Below the pieces are notes generated by a model, which was given only the letters and a program-made list of their open reading frames with translations, was not told where the DNA came from and made no database searches. The translations under genes and the position numbers were made by a program. DNA of 38,974 nt from Leptospira tipperaryensis (GTDB taxonomy: Bacteria > Spirochaetota > Leptospiria > Leptospirales > Leptospiraceae). Position 1 is the stretch's first letter. The number at the start of each line of letters is the position of its first letter. The stretch lies in NCBI RefSeq assembly GCF_001729245.1, contig NZ_CP015218.1, positions 447,501-486,474 on the forward strand, given 5' to 3'. Of the stretch, positions 1 to 8,857 are shown in pieces.

Positions 1-1
1 C

Positions 2-1087
2 AATCTCAATAGTTTTCGGTCCATCCTCAGTCCGGATTCTACCCCAACAGCGATCTTAAAATCAAACGCTTATGGTCACGGTCTAGAAACGATGACCAAA
101 CTTTGTATCGAGGAAGGTGTTTCTCGGATCGGAGTCAATTCGATCGAAGAAGCACAACGTGTTCGTCAAATCGATTCGACCATTCCGATCTTGATCATGG
201 GAGAAATTCAGAATCTTGCGGAGGCTAAAGACCTTTTGGCCGATCCGAATTTCTGGATCATTTTTTCCAGGCCGGAAACTGCGCGAGTTCTTTCGACTTT
301 GCACCCGGCTCCAAAACTTCATCTCAAAGTGGACACGGGAATGGGAAGACTCGGGACCCACGGAGAAACTCTCAAGGACACGTTAGGAACTCTTCGAGAT
401 GAAAAGATCCGAATCGACGGAATCTGCACGCACTTTGCGAGCACCGAAGACGTTTTAGAACATAAGTATTCTCTAATGCAGATTCGGAAGTTCGAGGAAG
501 CCGTTGTGTTGGCGGAATCCTTTGGTTTTAAGAATTTGGTTCGGCATACGTGCGCGTCCGCTTCAACGATGCTCTTTCCGGACGCGCATTATGAGATGGT
601 GAGAGTCGGGATTTCTCTCTATGGACTTTGGCCGAGTATGCAGACTCGTTTGTCTTTGAACCTCACGGGGAATAAGAATTTTCAGTTGAGTCCGGTTTTG
701 TCCTGGAAGACAAGAATCGTTCACATACAGAGTCATCCGACTAACAGTTACATCGGCTATGGTTCCACGTTTCAGACTTCGTATCCGACAAAGGTCGCGG
801 TCGTTCCGATCGGTTATTACGAAGGACTCGACCGAAAACTCTCGAGCAACGGAGACATGCTTGTTCTTGGAAAAAGGGCGAGAATCCTCGGAAGAATTTG
901 TATGAACATGACGATGCTGGATGTTACTCATATTCCCGGCGCGACCGTAGGGAGCGCCGTCACAGTGATCGGCGAAGACGGCGGCGAATCGGTCACAGCG
1001 GACGATATTGCGGATAGAACGAATACGATCAATTACGAGGTAACAACTCGAATCAGCGAGTCCATTCCAAGGATTGTTGTAGACTAG
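2..1087 (+). CDS. alr: Alanine racemase, 5'-truncated by the window edge
   Basis: PLP-dependent interconversion of L- and D-alanine, supplying D-Ala for peptidoglycan. The frame is open from base 2, and the PLP-lysine motif ILKSNAYGHG is encoded at about 53-82 (Lys codon 59-61). This lies upstream of the ATG at 92, so that ATG is internal and the true start lies before the window. Further family marks are GICTHFASTED, RVGISLYGLWP, IGYYEGLDR (region of the second catalytic Tyr), LGRICMN and the C-terminal INYEVTTRISESIPRIVV. The C-terminal beta domain is complete and only some N-terminal residues are missing. The next gene starts 65 bases downstream on the same strand. The identification is secure. 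Confidence 0.95.
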   Translation, partial: NLNSFRSILSPDSTPTAILKSNAYGHGLETMTKLCIEEGVSRIGVNSIEEAQRVRQIDSTIPILIMGEIQNLAEAKDLLADPNFWIIFSRPETARVLSTLHPAPKLHLKVDTGMGRLGTHGETLKDTLGTLRDEKIRIDGICTHFASTEDVLEHKYSLMQIRKFEEAVVLAESFGFKNLVRHTCASASTMLFPDAHYEMVRVGISLYGLWPSMQTRLSLNLTGNKNFQLSPVLSWKTRIVHIQSHPTNSYIGYGSTFQTSYPTKVAVVPIGYYEGLDRKLSSNGDMLVLGKRARILGRICMNMTMLDVTHIPGATVGSAVTVIGEDGGESVTADDIADRTNTINYEVTTRISESIPRIVVD

Positions 1088-1152
1088 AAACTCTTTATTT
1101 CTTAGCGTTACTTGTATCGTAACCGATTGATAAAAAACAAAAAAGGGGCCGC

Positions 1153-2295
1153 ATGCAAGAGACCTCCGCTACTTCCACAGTATCAAATCCAACTCAGATC
1201 GTCTATTCCACCAAAACTTACGACTGGCTCATTGCCCTGGTTTACAGAACCAGGGGATTGATGTTCGATTCCATCGACGAATACTTCGAAGAATCCAATC
1301 ACGATCGGATTCTCAAAGCGAACTATCCGACCGTGATCATCGGAAATCACGTGGAAGAAGGCGACGTGCCTGCGTTATCCGCCGTACACAGAGTGATCCA
1401 ACCGAAGATCAAGTTTGCAATTCCCGCGAGAGAAGACATCTTAAAGAAAAACTTTTTAGTAAAAGAATTTCGTCCGAAAGGAACTCTCAAACTGATCTTT
1501 GGATTGATCGATAAGACGAACGTCATTCCGGTTTTTTTAAGATACATCGGATGTTTTCCGGTCAAACGTCCGTTCCGAGACAACGCGAGAGAGCTGATCA
1601 AAAGTGGGGAACTCCGAAACATGGTCGATCAAGAATGGAACACTCTCGTCGAAAGAGTTCGTTCCGGAAGAAATTTGTTTATGTTTCCGGAAGGGACCTT
1701 TAATCACGACGGTTATCTCAATCAGATCAAAAAAGGCGTCTATTATCTTCGAACCAAAATCAAAGACGTTCATTTTATTTCCTTCACTCTGACTTACGAT
1801 TATATTTCGGCGAAAAAGACTCAGCTTCATATCGCCTATGGTGAGAATTTCGACATCTCCGAAGACGCGAGCAGCGACGAAGTCACGAACATCGTCAAAG
1901 AAAGATTAGGAAAAAATTACGTAGTCACTCCGGGGAATCTACTTTCCACTATTCTAATGCAGTTAGGACCGGATTCTCAGCTTGGAAAAGAAATTCTTTT
2001 CAAACGTCTGCAAACCTTGGCGTCCGAACTCAAAAAAAAGAGCAAAGGGATTCATATTTCAGGAAAGTTATTTACGAACCACTTGGAAGACGCGTTTCAA
2101 AACATTCTTAAGAAGGGATTGGATCATAAACTTTTGAAGCTCGATGGAAACGGAAACGTTTCCGGAACGGACAAGTTGCTTCATAAGGAAGGAGACACGA
2201 GAAATCTTTTGAAAAAGAATATTCTCTTATATCACGCCAATCAGCTGACATATTACAAACCGGAGTTGGAAAAAATTCTTCCTTCTCTCGCTTAA
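1153..2295 (+). CDS. Glycerolipid acyltransferase of the PlsC/LPLAT family
   Basis: Predicted lysophospholipid or glycerol-3-phosphate acyltransferase, moving an acyl chain onto a glycerol backbone at the inner membrane. The catalytic HX4D motif is H66-VEEG-D71 in IIGNHVEEGD, and the acceptor-binding motif is FPEGTF at 178-183. At 380 aa it is longer than plain PlsC (about 240 aa); the extra C-terminal ~150 residues are charged and of unknown role. The ATG at 1153 follows a GGGG ribosome site. It is probably the first gene of an operon, as the next gene begins 19 bases after the stop. The exact substrate cannot be read from the sequence. Confidence 0.85.
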   Translation: MQETSATSTVSNPTQIVYSTKTYDWLIALVYRTRGLMFDSIDEYFEESNHDRILKANYPTVIIGNHVEEGDVPALSAVHRVIQPKIKFAIPAREDILKKNFLVKEFRPKGTLKLIFGLIDKTNVIPVFLRYIGCFPVKRPFRDNARELIKSGELRNMVDQEWNTLVERVRSGRNLFMFPEGTFNHDGYLNQIKKGVYYLRTKIKDVHFISFTLTYDYISAKKTQLHIAYGENFDISEDASSDEVTNIVKERLGKNYVVTPGNLLSTILMQLGPDSQLGKEILFKRLQTLASELKKKSKGIHISGKLFTNHLEDAFQNILKKGLDHKLLKLDGNGNVSGTDKLLHKEGDTRNLLKKNILLYHANQLTYYKPELEKILPSLA

Positions 2296-2314
2296 TCAAG
2301 GAACTCAAATTAGA

Positions 2315-3226
2315 ATGGGATTTTGGAAACGTCTATTTTCGCCAAAAAGAGAATATCAAACCGCAGCAAAGGACTGGATAGAAAACTCCGAGAAAGTTCA
2401 GAAAAGCCTGAACAGGAGTTTGGATTTTATCTTCAGCTCCACTCTGAAAGAACTTTTGCCGGAAAGACTTTCCATCTCTTTAGAGCCGATCGCCGGGATT
2501 CGAATTCCGGATGAAAAGCTAAGAATCATTTTGCAAGGAATGGACGTTCAGACCCTACTTCCTTTTAACTCGGTTTCGGAAGCAATGAGCCTTGAAACAC
2601 AGGAAGCAATTTTAGAATTGGCGGCCGGCACGGCCGCCGCTCCTTCAAAAATTTTCTTGATGAAGATCCTCAATCAATCTCCGATACAGGAAATGTTTTC
2701 GCAAGGTTTGGAAAAGATATTAGTAGAATTTAATAAGAAATTAAATCCGCTCGCAGGCGTTTTTCAGGCCGCGGGTTTTGAAAAACAAATTTCCGGATTT
2801 TTAGGAACTCTGCTTCCGGGTTTTACGGAAAGAATGGCTGAGATTCTCCATTCTTCCTCCGAAAGTGAGGCCGGAAAGATGTTGATTCGAAATACCTTGA
2901 AGATTTTATTCCAATCCGGATTTTCGGAGATGGGGCATCTCGAATCTACGGACTTAAGAAAACATCTTGAGAAGTTAAGAGACGCCGCATCAAAAGACCC
3001 GCTTTTGGAAAAGAGCGTGGAAAAGTTTTACGAAAATATAAGAGATTCTATTTTAAACGAATACAGAGGAGAAACTCTCAAAGAATTTCTCGGCTATTCC
3101 GAAGAAGAATACGTTCGATTTAGAAACGTCGTTTCTAAAAATACGGCGGAAAACATTCTTGCAATTCACAAACAAAAGCCGCTGACTGGGCTTGTATCCG
3201 GACTTCTGGAGGATGTGCTTGGATGA
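2315..3226 (+). CDS. Hypothetical helical protein in the acyltransferase operon
   Basis: I do not recognise this 303-aa protein. It looks soluble and largely helical, with no signal peptide or membrane segment, many Glu/Lys residues and a Leu-rich C-terminus (LTGLVSGLLEDVLG). It starts MGFWKRLFSP, a short basic/aromatic end that could touch a membrane. An AAGGA site lies about 12 bases before the ATG. It sits 19 bases after the acyltransferase gene and overlaps the next gene by four bases (ATGA), so the three are probably cotranscribed and the last two translationally coupled. The coding call rests on length, spacing and coupling. Confidence 0.8.
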   Translation: MGFWKRLFSPKREYQTAAKDWIENSEKVQKSLNRSLDFIFSSTLKELLPERLSISLEPIAGIRIPDEKLRIILQGMDVQTLLPFNSVSEAMSLETQEAILELAAGTAAAPSKIFLMKILNQSPIQEMFSQGLEKILVEFNKKLNPLAGVFQAAGFEKQISGFLGTLLPGFTERMAEILHSSSESEAGKMLIRNTLKILFQSGFSEMGHLESTDLRKHLEKLRDAASKDPLLEKSVEKFYENIRDSILNEYRGETLKEFLGYSEEEYVRFRNVVSKNTAENILAIHKQKPLTGLVSGLLEDVLG

Positions 3227-4026
3227 AAAAAGTGATCAATCAGATCGGGAAGGCTTTAGAATACCTAGATAAATTAGGAACGGGAAAGTCCTTTCAACTG
3301 TTTCGATCGCTCGGATACGAAAAGTTATATTCTCTCTCTGAGAAAGTAGATCATAAGACTCTTCTTTATATTAGTCAAAACCTGGACGAGAAAACAATCG
3401 TAGAATTCTTAAATCGAATTCCGGAAGAAACCTTAGTCTTACTTTTGTCGACGGTGAAGCCCGGAGACATTACATATTTTGCAAATAGTATTCCGATGGA
3501 CGATTTGGTTTTGTTGTCCACTTCCCTCCCTGCTTCCGATATCGCCGAGATGGCCTTGAAGACTGGAAAAGAATCCTCGGCGGAACTTTTAAAAAATATC
3601 GGCCCGGCAAAGTCGATCGCATTGTTAAAAGAAGTCGGAGTTCAGAATTTCATAGCACTCTCTTTGCAAATCCCTCCTACTGAATTGATTCCCGTGGTCC
3701 AAGAACTAACGCCGGAACAATCGGGAATTTGGATTCGAAAGAGAGGGGTCGGCGATATACCGAGACTCATCCAAGCCTTTGGAGTTCAGAATCTTCTTTT
3801 GTTTTTAAGAACTCTCGGTTTTGAAAAGAATCTTCATATTATGGGCGTTTTAGGTTTGGAAGAATTGATCGAGTTGGCTTATACGATCGCAGGGATGAAA
3901 CTTCCCGGACTTACTTCCGCTAAGAAAAAGCAAAAGAAAGCTTCTTCGAAAAAAACTTTTAAGAAAAAAGCAAAGCCGAAGAAAAAGCCGGCATCGAAAA
4001 AGAAAAATAAGATTAAGAAAGTTTAA
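3223..4026 (+). CDS. Alpha-solenoid-like protein of 12-residue repeats with Lys-rich tail
   Basis: Unrecognised 267-aa protein with two clear parts. Residues 11-226 break into 18 consecutive units of about 12 residues (one of 11, one of 13) with a loose pattern xxxLLxxLGxxx, for example SFQLFRSLGYEK, IPRLIQAFGVQN and LLLFLRTLGFEK. This suggests a stack of very short helices, HEAT-like or MgtE-N-like. Residues 233-267 form a Lys/Ala/Ser/Pro tail resembling histone-H1 tails, which could bind nucleic acid or acidic surfaces. GGAGG at 3208-3212 precedes the ATG, and the start overlaps the stop of the previous gene. The repeats are seen directly; fold and function are inferred. Confidence 0.82.
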   Translation: MKKVINQIGKALEYLDKLGTGKSFQLFRSLGYEKLYSLSEKVDHKTLLYISQNLDEKTIVEFLNRIPEETLVLLLSTVKPGDITYFANSIPMDDLVLLSTSLPASDIAEMALKTGKESSAELLKNIGPAKSIALLKEVGVQNFIALSLQIPPTELIPVVQELTPEQSGIWIRKRGVGDIPRLIQAFGVQNLLLFLRTLGFEKNLHIMGVLGLEELIELAYTIAGMKLPGLTSAKKKQKKASSKKTFKKKAKPKKKPASKKKNKIKKV

Positions 4027-4232
4027 TTTCTTTTTAAAAATAGAATTTGTCGTTATTATAGGTGAATTTTACCCATCTTGGAAGTGTGGAAACTTTTGCG
4101 TTTAGAGTCCGTAAGTAGTGATGTCTTTTTAATCCACTGTCCTTTTTAAAAAATTCGTAATATTCTGAACAAAATTTCTCTTTTTTATACCTTTGAGCGA
4201 TTCTGAATCACGCTCCAGGAACCGTAAAGGTT

Positions 4233-4769
4233 ATGGAAATGCTTTCAATCCGTTCTGATCAAGTCATTGAATCCGCCTTAGTAGAAAAAACTTCCGACGT
4301 TGTTACCGTTATTCTTCCTGAGAATTATTATTTTGCCTTGAACCCGAAAGAACAAAGGGATCTCAAAAGAAAACTCCCTTTTCTGTTGAGTAGATATGGA
4401 AAATACTTGGCCGGAGCTTCCCGCCTCAACACAAAAGCCGGAAAGATTCTTTATCAGAAAAACCAGGGGAAGATGAAAAGAATTAATTTCAGAGTTGAAT
4501 CGGGAATGTGGAACATTTTAGGAATGCTTGCACTGAGTCACGGAGTCTCAAGATGTTTTCTTTTTCATTATATGCTGATTTTGGAATCTTTAGGAGTCGG
4601 AGATTCTATCGTGCAAACGATGAACGCGGGACCTCCCACATTTCACAGGGTTTACAGCTTCATCTGGCAATTGGATCTACAAAGCAAAAGGATTTTCAGA
4701 AAGTTAGAATTCGATCCGAACCCGATTTTTCCCATTTTTTATGGAATGTATTGGGCCAAGTCCTTTTAA
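4233..4769 (+). CDS. DUF1564 family protein, copy 1
   Basis: Member of DUF1564, a family of unknown function expanded in pathogenic Leptospira. A paralogue lies at 18985-19506; by eye about 45% of residues agree, including EKTSDVVT, RLN..AGK.LYQ, HGVSRC.LF.Y, GVGDSI, PTFH and LEF.PNP. The central KRINFRV strand followed by two short helices, the second beginning at HGVSR, resembles a ribbon-helix-helix core. No signal peptide or membrane helix is visible. The start at 4233 sits only two bases after AAAGG; the ATG at 4239 has better spacing, but the leader GGAACCG.TAAAGGTTATG resembles that of the second copy, so 4233 is kept. Confidence 0.88.
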   Translation: MEMLSIRSDQVIESALVEKTSDVVTVILPENYYFALNPKEQRDLKRKLPFLLSRYGKYLAGASRLNTKAGKILYQKNQGKMKRINFRVESGMWNILGMLALSHGVSRCFLFHYMLILESLGVGDSIVQTMNAGPPTFHRVYSFIWQLDLQSKRIFRKLEFDPNPIFPIFYGMYWAKSF

Positions 4770-4813
4770 AACGATAAAACAGCTTCTGCTCCATCAACCA
4801 GATTTCAAAGAAT

Positions 4814-4832
4814 CGCGATTTACCAAATCACG
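4814..4832 (-). terminator. Weak hairpin between convergent genes
   Basis: CGCGATTT and AAATCACG pair around a 3-base loop, with one G.T wobble. It lies just beyond the minus-strand gene ending at 4846 and after the plus-strand DUF1564 stop. The following T-run is poor on both strands, so this is a weak terminator call. Confidence 0.35.
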
Positions 4833-4845
4833 ACCAAGAGGAACG

Positions 4846-5517
4846 TTACTCCGGCTTATCCAAACTTTTCTTAGCCTGAACGAGTTCTTCTCTTCCTTTC
4901 TGAATCGCTTGCAAACGTTCCTGAATCACATTCAAAGAAGAATCCGGAAAATTTTTCTGAGAGTCCTTGAAAAATTTCAGACTATATTCTAAGATTTCTT
5001 CCATGTCATTGGATCTCTTTATCTTAGAATCCAAATAGAATTTCATCTCCGGCTTTTCGACTTCTCTTCCTTCGAGTAAGGCAGTTCGAATTTCAGACAT
5101 TCTCTCTTCGTCTCTCTTTCTCTTTTCCTCTTCTTCCTTACTCAATTCCCTAGGAATCATACTGTTATCTGGAAAACGATCGGCCAAAGGTTTGACCTTC
5201 TGAATCACTTCCTTTCTCACTCTCTCTCTTTCCTCAGGTGAAAGACTGGAATAGCCGCCTGCGGCGGCCTCTCCGGCTGAAGCCTCGCTCGAACCGACAT
5301 CCGCATTCTCAGCAACTCCTGATTTTGAAAAATCTAAAAAATTCCCGGATTCAAACAAAGAATTTTCATCTTGATCGACTGTGTTTCTACTGAGTCCGCT
5401 CTTTAACTTTTCATTTCCATTCTCTCTTGAGAATGAGGTTTCTCCGTTCTCAAAGACCAAATAAACCAAAGACAATAAAACGATTCCAAGAATCGAATAG
5501 ATAAGATATTTTTTCAT
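4846..5517 (-). CDS. Membrane-anchored coiled-coil protein coupled to the sensor kinase
   Basis: Unrecognised 223-aa protein. An N-terminal hydrophobic segment (about residues 4-22, [20 protein letters not shown]) has no cleavage site or lipobox, so it probably acts as a signal anchor with the rest outside the cytoplasm. A Ser/Gly/Ala-rich linker (about 70-95) is followed by a Glu/Lys/Arg-rich helical region likely to be coiled coil. Its ATG overlaps the stop of the upstream histidine kinase by four bases (5514-5517), so the two are translationally coupled and may work in one pathway, though nothing shows how. Confidence 0.78.
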   Translation of the reverse strand: MKKYLIYSILGIVLLSLVYLVFENGETSFSRENGNEKLKSGLSRNTVDQDENSLFESGNFLDFSKSGVAENADVGSSEASAGEAAAGGYSSLSPEERERVRKEVIQKVKPLADRFPDNSMIPRELSKEEEEKRKRDEERMSEIRTALLEGREVEKPEMKFYLDSKIKRSNDMEEILEYSLKFFKDSQKNFPDSSLNVIQERLQAIQKGREELVQAKKSLDKPE

Positions 5518-7811
5518 TCCGTTTGTAGTGGCAAAAAGATTCTAAAATTACTTCCACCGTTGACCCTGGATTCCAAAGTGATTTCTCCGTTCATCTTATG
5601 CAAGATGGTCCTTGAGATCGAAAGACCCAAGCCCGTTCCTCCGATTCTTTTGTTTCTATCGTTTGGAATTCGGAAGAATCGTTCAAATACCTTTTCTATG
5701 TATTTCGGATCGATCCCAACTCCGGTATCCTTGATATTAATTTCCAACTTACCGGCTCCGGACTGAATCATCTTGATTTCTATCTTTCCTCTTTCCGTAT
5801 ATTTGATCGCGTTTACGAAAAGATTCGTGATCACTTGCGAGAATTCGAAACGAATTCCTTTGATCTTTAATTTCTTTAACAATGTAACTTCGACATCCAA
5901 TCCTTTTTCTTTCGCGGAAGGTCCGTTGGAATAGACGACTTCTTCTATCACCAAAGCAGGATCAAAATTCTCCACCAAACCCGAATTGTCGTCGCCCCGG
6001 ACCTCTTCGAACTTCAACAAGTTCTCGATCAGATGGTTCAGTCGCTTAATATTTTTTTCAATCACATCCAACATTCCACTCTGATCTTTGGAAAGAGAAG
6101 AATTCAGTTCGTTTCTCAAAAGTTCAAAGTAACCTTGTATATTCGTCATCGGAGAACGAAGTTCGTGACTGATATTCGAAATAAATTCGTGTTTTGCCTG
6201 TTCGGTTTCCTTTTTTTCGGAATCGAATAAAATATGAACCTGATAGATCTTTCTCGCCCTCTCGAACAATGCAGTGATACTCAACGAGACTTGCATCTCG
6301 GACTTATCTTTCAGCCTCATCTTCGCCTGATCCACTCGTAACATCGTCTCAGCCGATTTAATCGGGGAAGACCACTCGCTCATCTCGCTTAGACCGGGAA
6401 ACAAAGCTTCCAGAGTCAGGCTGATTACGTTATCCTTGCTGTAACCGGTCAGACTTCGGAAATTATAATTCCCTCCGATCAAGGCGCCGGAAATAGAATC
6501 TAACAGAATCACAGGAATCGGGGAAAATTCAAAGAGATAGTTAAAGCGGTCGTCAGAAAACTGAAGTTCCATCGCCCTCTTATCCATCTCCAATCCCTGC
6601 ATCATTAGTACATTATCAATTGCTAAATTATGAATTTCTTTTGCTCTAATTTCCTGAAAGAGATAATCCAAAATTGAATTGATTCCCGTCCGAATCGCGG
6701 AAGCGGTTCCTTTGAGAGGAAGAATCGGCATACGCGCCGTTTTTTTAGAATTATAGATATTGAGGACCAGATTCTGAAGATCGGTCACCAAATCCCCGAG
6801 TTCTCTTCTTTCTCCCGCCTTTTGTAAGAGCAGACTCGATTCATTCTTACTGTTAAACTGCTCTTCCATCAGAACCGTTTTTCTCGCAGTCAAAGCCTCC
6901 GGATACTGAGGAATCGGATCCTTCGCGGCGATCTGAAGCGCTTCCATAAGGACAGGAGGCGGTTCGGTAAGATGATCCATGGATCGCCAGAAAATTCTTC
7001 CGAGATATTCCAACTCTTCCGGATCGGCGGCCGGAGAAAGCATCTCTCTTAAATCCTGAGAAGGTTGTTTGAAAAAATAATGCAGTTGTTCCGCTTCTAT
7101 CTTAAATTCGGGAACACTTTCATGAATCGCATGATCCGTCGATTCGTTCGTGTTCTCGATCAGAGACTGAATCGCTCTGCTGATTGCGCTCTGAACCTTT
7201 TGAATTCGATCCGGATACGTCTTTGCGAATTTTCCGCTGAACGCAAGCATGTTTACGGGAAGACGATACGGGGGAAGATCTCTTCCATCCGAAATTCTAA
7301 ATCCATTGTTTAAGAAATGAGATTCCTGAACGGAACCGATCAATCCCAATGTGTTCGTCTGCGAGAATTCGTATTCCAAAAGATAAGATCGAGAAGAGAC
7401 ATACGCGCAGCTGATTTTTTTTTGAAACCTGCTCGATCTCAAAAATTCCTGAGCGAGTAATTTATCAAGAGACGTATTTTGCAAAACGGGAACCAAATAC
7501 GGAGTACTATCTAAAATAGAATCCGTACTCGAATTGTATCTGGAGTAAAACGAATGAATCATTCTGGAAAGAATCATTCCCCGGTAGATGGATTTGTTCG
7601 GAGCCGTTCTCTTGAGATGAAGATCCAACCAGGTGGTAAACGGGATTTCTCCCGCTTCAATCTTTCCAGTACTTAAAAAGGCTAATATAGCGTCGTAACT
7701 CTCGAGAATTCGAATCTGAACTTGAACTCCCTCTTTTTCAAAAAAGCCCCGAGACTTTGCGTATAAAATCGGGAACGCGGAAATTCTAGAGGTGATGGCA
7801 ATTTCAATCAC
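5514..7811 (-). CDS. Cytosolic hybrid sensor kinase: substrate-binding-like domain, PAS, HisKA, HATPase
   Basis: A 765-aa histidine kinase with unusual input. Residues 1 to about 240 resemble NMT1/NrtA/SsuA-type ABC substrate-binding proteins ([19 protein letters not shown], then [20 protein letters not shown]). A helical linker follows, then a PAS-like domain at about 420-530, the H-box [13 protein letters not shown] (phospho-acceptor His549), the N-box NAIKYT at about 667, DTGVGID at 695-701 and GGTGLGLSI at 724-732. No signal peptide or membrane helix is present. An in-frame TGA lies a short way upstream with no ATG between, so an N-terminal export signal is not simply missed. The sensor therefore appears cytosolic. 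No adjacent response regulator is seen. Confidence 0.93.
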   Translation of the reverse strand: MIEIAITSRISAFPILYAKSRGFFEKEGVQVQIRILESYDAILAFLSTGKIEAGEIPFTTWLDLHLKRTAPNKSIYRGMILSRMIHSFYSRYNSSTDSILDSTPYLVPVLQNTSLDKLLAQEFLRSSRFQKKISCAYVSSRSYLLEYEFSQTNTLGLIGSVQESHFLNNGFRISDGRDLPPYRLPVNMLAFSGKFAKTYPDRIQKVQSAISRAIQSLIENTNESTDHAIHESVPEFKIEAEQLHYFFKQPSQDLREMLSPAADPEELEYLGRIFWRSMDHLTEPPPVLMEALQIAAKDPIPQYPEALTARKTVLMEEQFNSKNESSLLLQKAGERRELGDLVTDLQNLVLNIYNSKKTARMPILPLKGTASAIRTGINSILDYLFQEIRAKEIHNLAIDNVLMMQGLEMDKRAMELQFSDDRFNYLFEFSPIPVILLDSISGALIGGNYNFRSLTGYSKDNVISLTLEALFPGLSEMSEWSSPIKSAETMLRVDQAKMRLKDKSEMQVSLSITALFERARKIYQVHILFDSEKKETEQAKHEFISNISHELRSPMTNIQGYFELLRNELNSSLSKDQSGMLDVIEKNIKRLNHLIENLLKFEEVRGDDNSGLVENFDPALVIEEVVYSNGPSAKEKGLDVEVTLLKKLKIKGIRFEFSQVITNLFVNAIKYTERGKIEIKMIQSGAGKLEINIKDTGVGIDPKYIEKVFERFFRIPNDRNKRIGGTGLGLSISRTILHKMNGEITLESRVNGGSNFRIFLPLQTE

Positions 7812-7916
7812 AGACGGCAGTATTTACCAGGCTTTCAATTTATCAAGAATCCCTTGATTTTTCATCAAAAAGAAAAAAAGGTCATCTTTTTAGAGAATTC
7901 TTCCGAGAGACATAAT

Positions 7917-8513
7917 ATGAGGATCGAAGAACTTCCGACCGTCCAGTCCATCCTGAACCGAATTCGAGAGATTGAAAGTCTCCCGAACCAGTTTGTCCGG
8001 GAAACCCCGGTTCCGAATCAAAAAACTCCTACCGTGGATTTTGATTCCATTCTCCAAGCCGCTCAAGCAAAAACGAATCCGGTTTCTGAGACGGAAATCG
8101 GGAGAAACGTGAGAGGCGAACTCAAAGGTGTCGAACCTACTCTCGCTGAAATCATTCGTAAAGAATCGGAGAAGAATCACCTCGATCCCACGCTCGTTCA
8201 GAGCGTCATCAAAGCAGAATCCGGATTTAAAACAAACGCGGTTTCTCCCAAGGGCGCCGTCGGTTTGATGCAACTCATGCCTTCCACCGCGAGCCTTCTC
8301 GGAGTCGATGATCCTTCCGATCCGGCTGAAAACGTAGCCGGTGGAACAAAATTCTTAAGCGATCTCTTAAACAAATATAAGAATTTAGATCACGCCCTCG
8401 CGGCCTACAACGCCGGCCCCGGTGCGGTTGATCGTTACGGCGGAGTTCCTCCTTACAAAGAAACTCAGAAATACGTTGCAAAAGTTAAAAAGTTTTACGA
8501 AGAAGCTCAGTAG
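7917..8513 (+). CDS. Soluble lytic transglycosylase (SLT domain)
   Basis: Cleaves the MurNAc-GlcNAc bond of peptidoglycan with formation of 1,6-anhydroMurNAc. The SLT family-1 domain fills the C-terminal half: [20 protein letters not shown] (catalytic Glu about residue 101), [13 protein letters not shown], and [19 protein letters not shown]. The ATG at 7917 is preferred because GAGAGA precedes it; an upstream in-frame ATG at 7854 would add 21 poorly conserved residues. Neither start gives a classical signal peptide, so the export route is unclear, and a link to flagellar assembly is one possibility. The 3' end overlaps the convergent Cys-rich gene by seven bases. Confidence 0.92.
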   Translation: MRIEELPTVQSILNRIREIESLPNQFVRETPVPNQKTPTVDFDSILQAAQAKTNPVSETEIGRNVRGELKGVEPTLAEIIRKESEKNHLDPTLVQSVIKAESGFKTNAVSPKGAVGLMQLMPSTASLLGVDDPSDPAENVAGGTKFLSDLLNKYKNLDHALAAYNAGPGAVDRYGGVPPYKETQKYVAKVKKFYEEAQ

Positions 8514-8857
8514 TATTTTTTAATCTCGGTTTCGAGACATCCCGTAAGAGATTTACAACTCGCGGTTTCAATTCCTGAGAGACAAACCTGCATCTTATCA
8601 AAATGTTTTCTGCATCCTCGAAGACAGGAATTTTCTATCTTCGAGGATTGTTCCTTTGCGACCATTCCGGGAAACAGCTCGGAAACACATCCCGTCAGCT
8701 TTGTACAATACGTTAGACACACTTCCTTGGATTCTTCCGAATAGAATTCGTTTTTTTGGATCGACCTTCCGTATTTTATAAACATCACACCGAACATTAA
8801 TACAAGCAGAACGTAAACCGGTGCATAACGAACGATATGTCGAAGCGTTGAATTCAT
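8507..8857 (-). CDS. Small Cys-rich membrane-anchored protein
   Basis: A 116-aa protein with one N-terminal membrane segment ([17 protein letters not shown], about 11-27) and then a domain with eight cysteines in close pairs or triplets: [26 protein letters not shown] and CKSLTGC. The even cysteine count suggests disulfides outside the cytoplasm, or metal binding. Its ATG overlaps the stop of the ArnT-like glycosyltransferase by four bases (8854-8857), so the pair is translationally coupled. The family is not recognised, and a role as a partner of the glycosyltransferase is inference only. Confidence 0.82.
   Translation of the reverse strand: MNSTLRHIVRYAPVYVLLVLMFGVMFIKYGRSIQKNEFYSEESKEVCLTYCTKLTGCVSELFPGMVAKEQSSKIENSCLRGCRKHFDKMQVCLSGIETASCKSLTGCLETEIKKYY

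Noticed and set aside
92..1087. Alanine racemase starting at the ATG at 92
   Set aside because: The PLP-lysine motif is coded upstream of it, so the gene extends past the window edge.
1088..1130. Hairpin GTTAC/GTAAC after alanine racemase as a terminator
   Set aside because: Only five base pairs and no T-run follows.
7854..7916. Extended N-terminus of the lytic transglycosylase
   Set aside because: The added 21 residues have no ribosome site or export signal; the ATG at 7917 has both better context and family fit.
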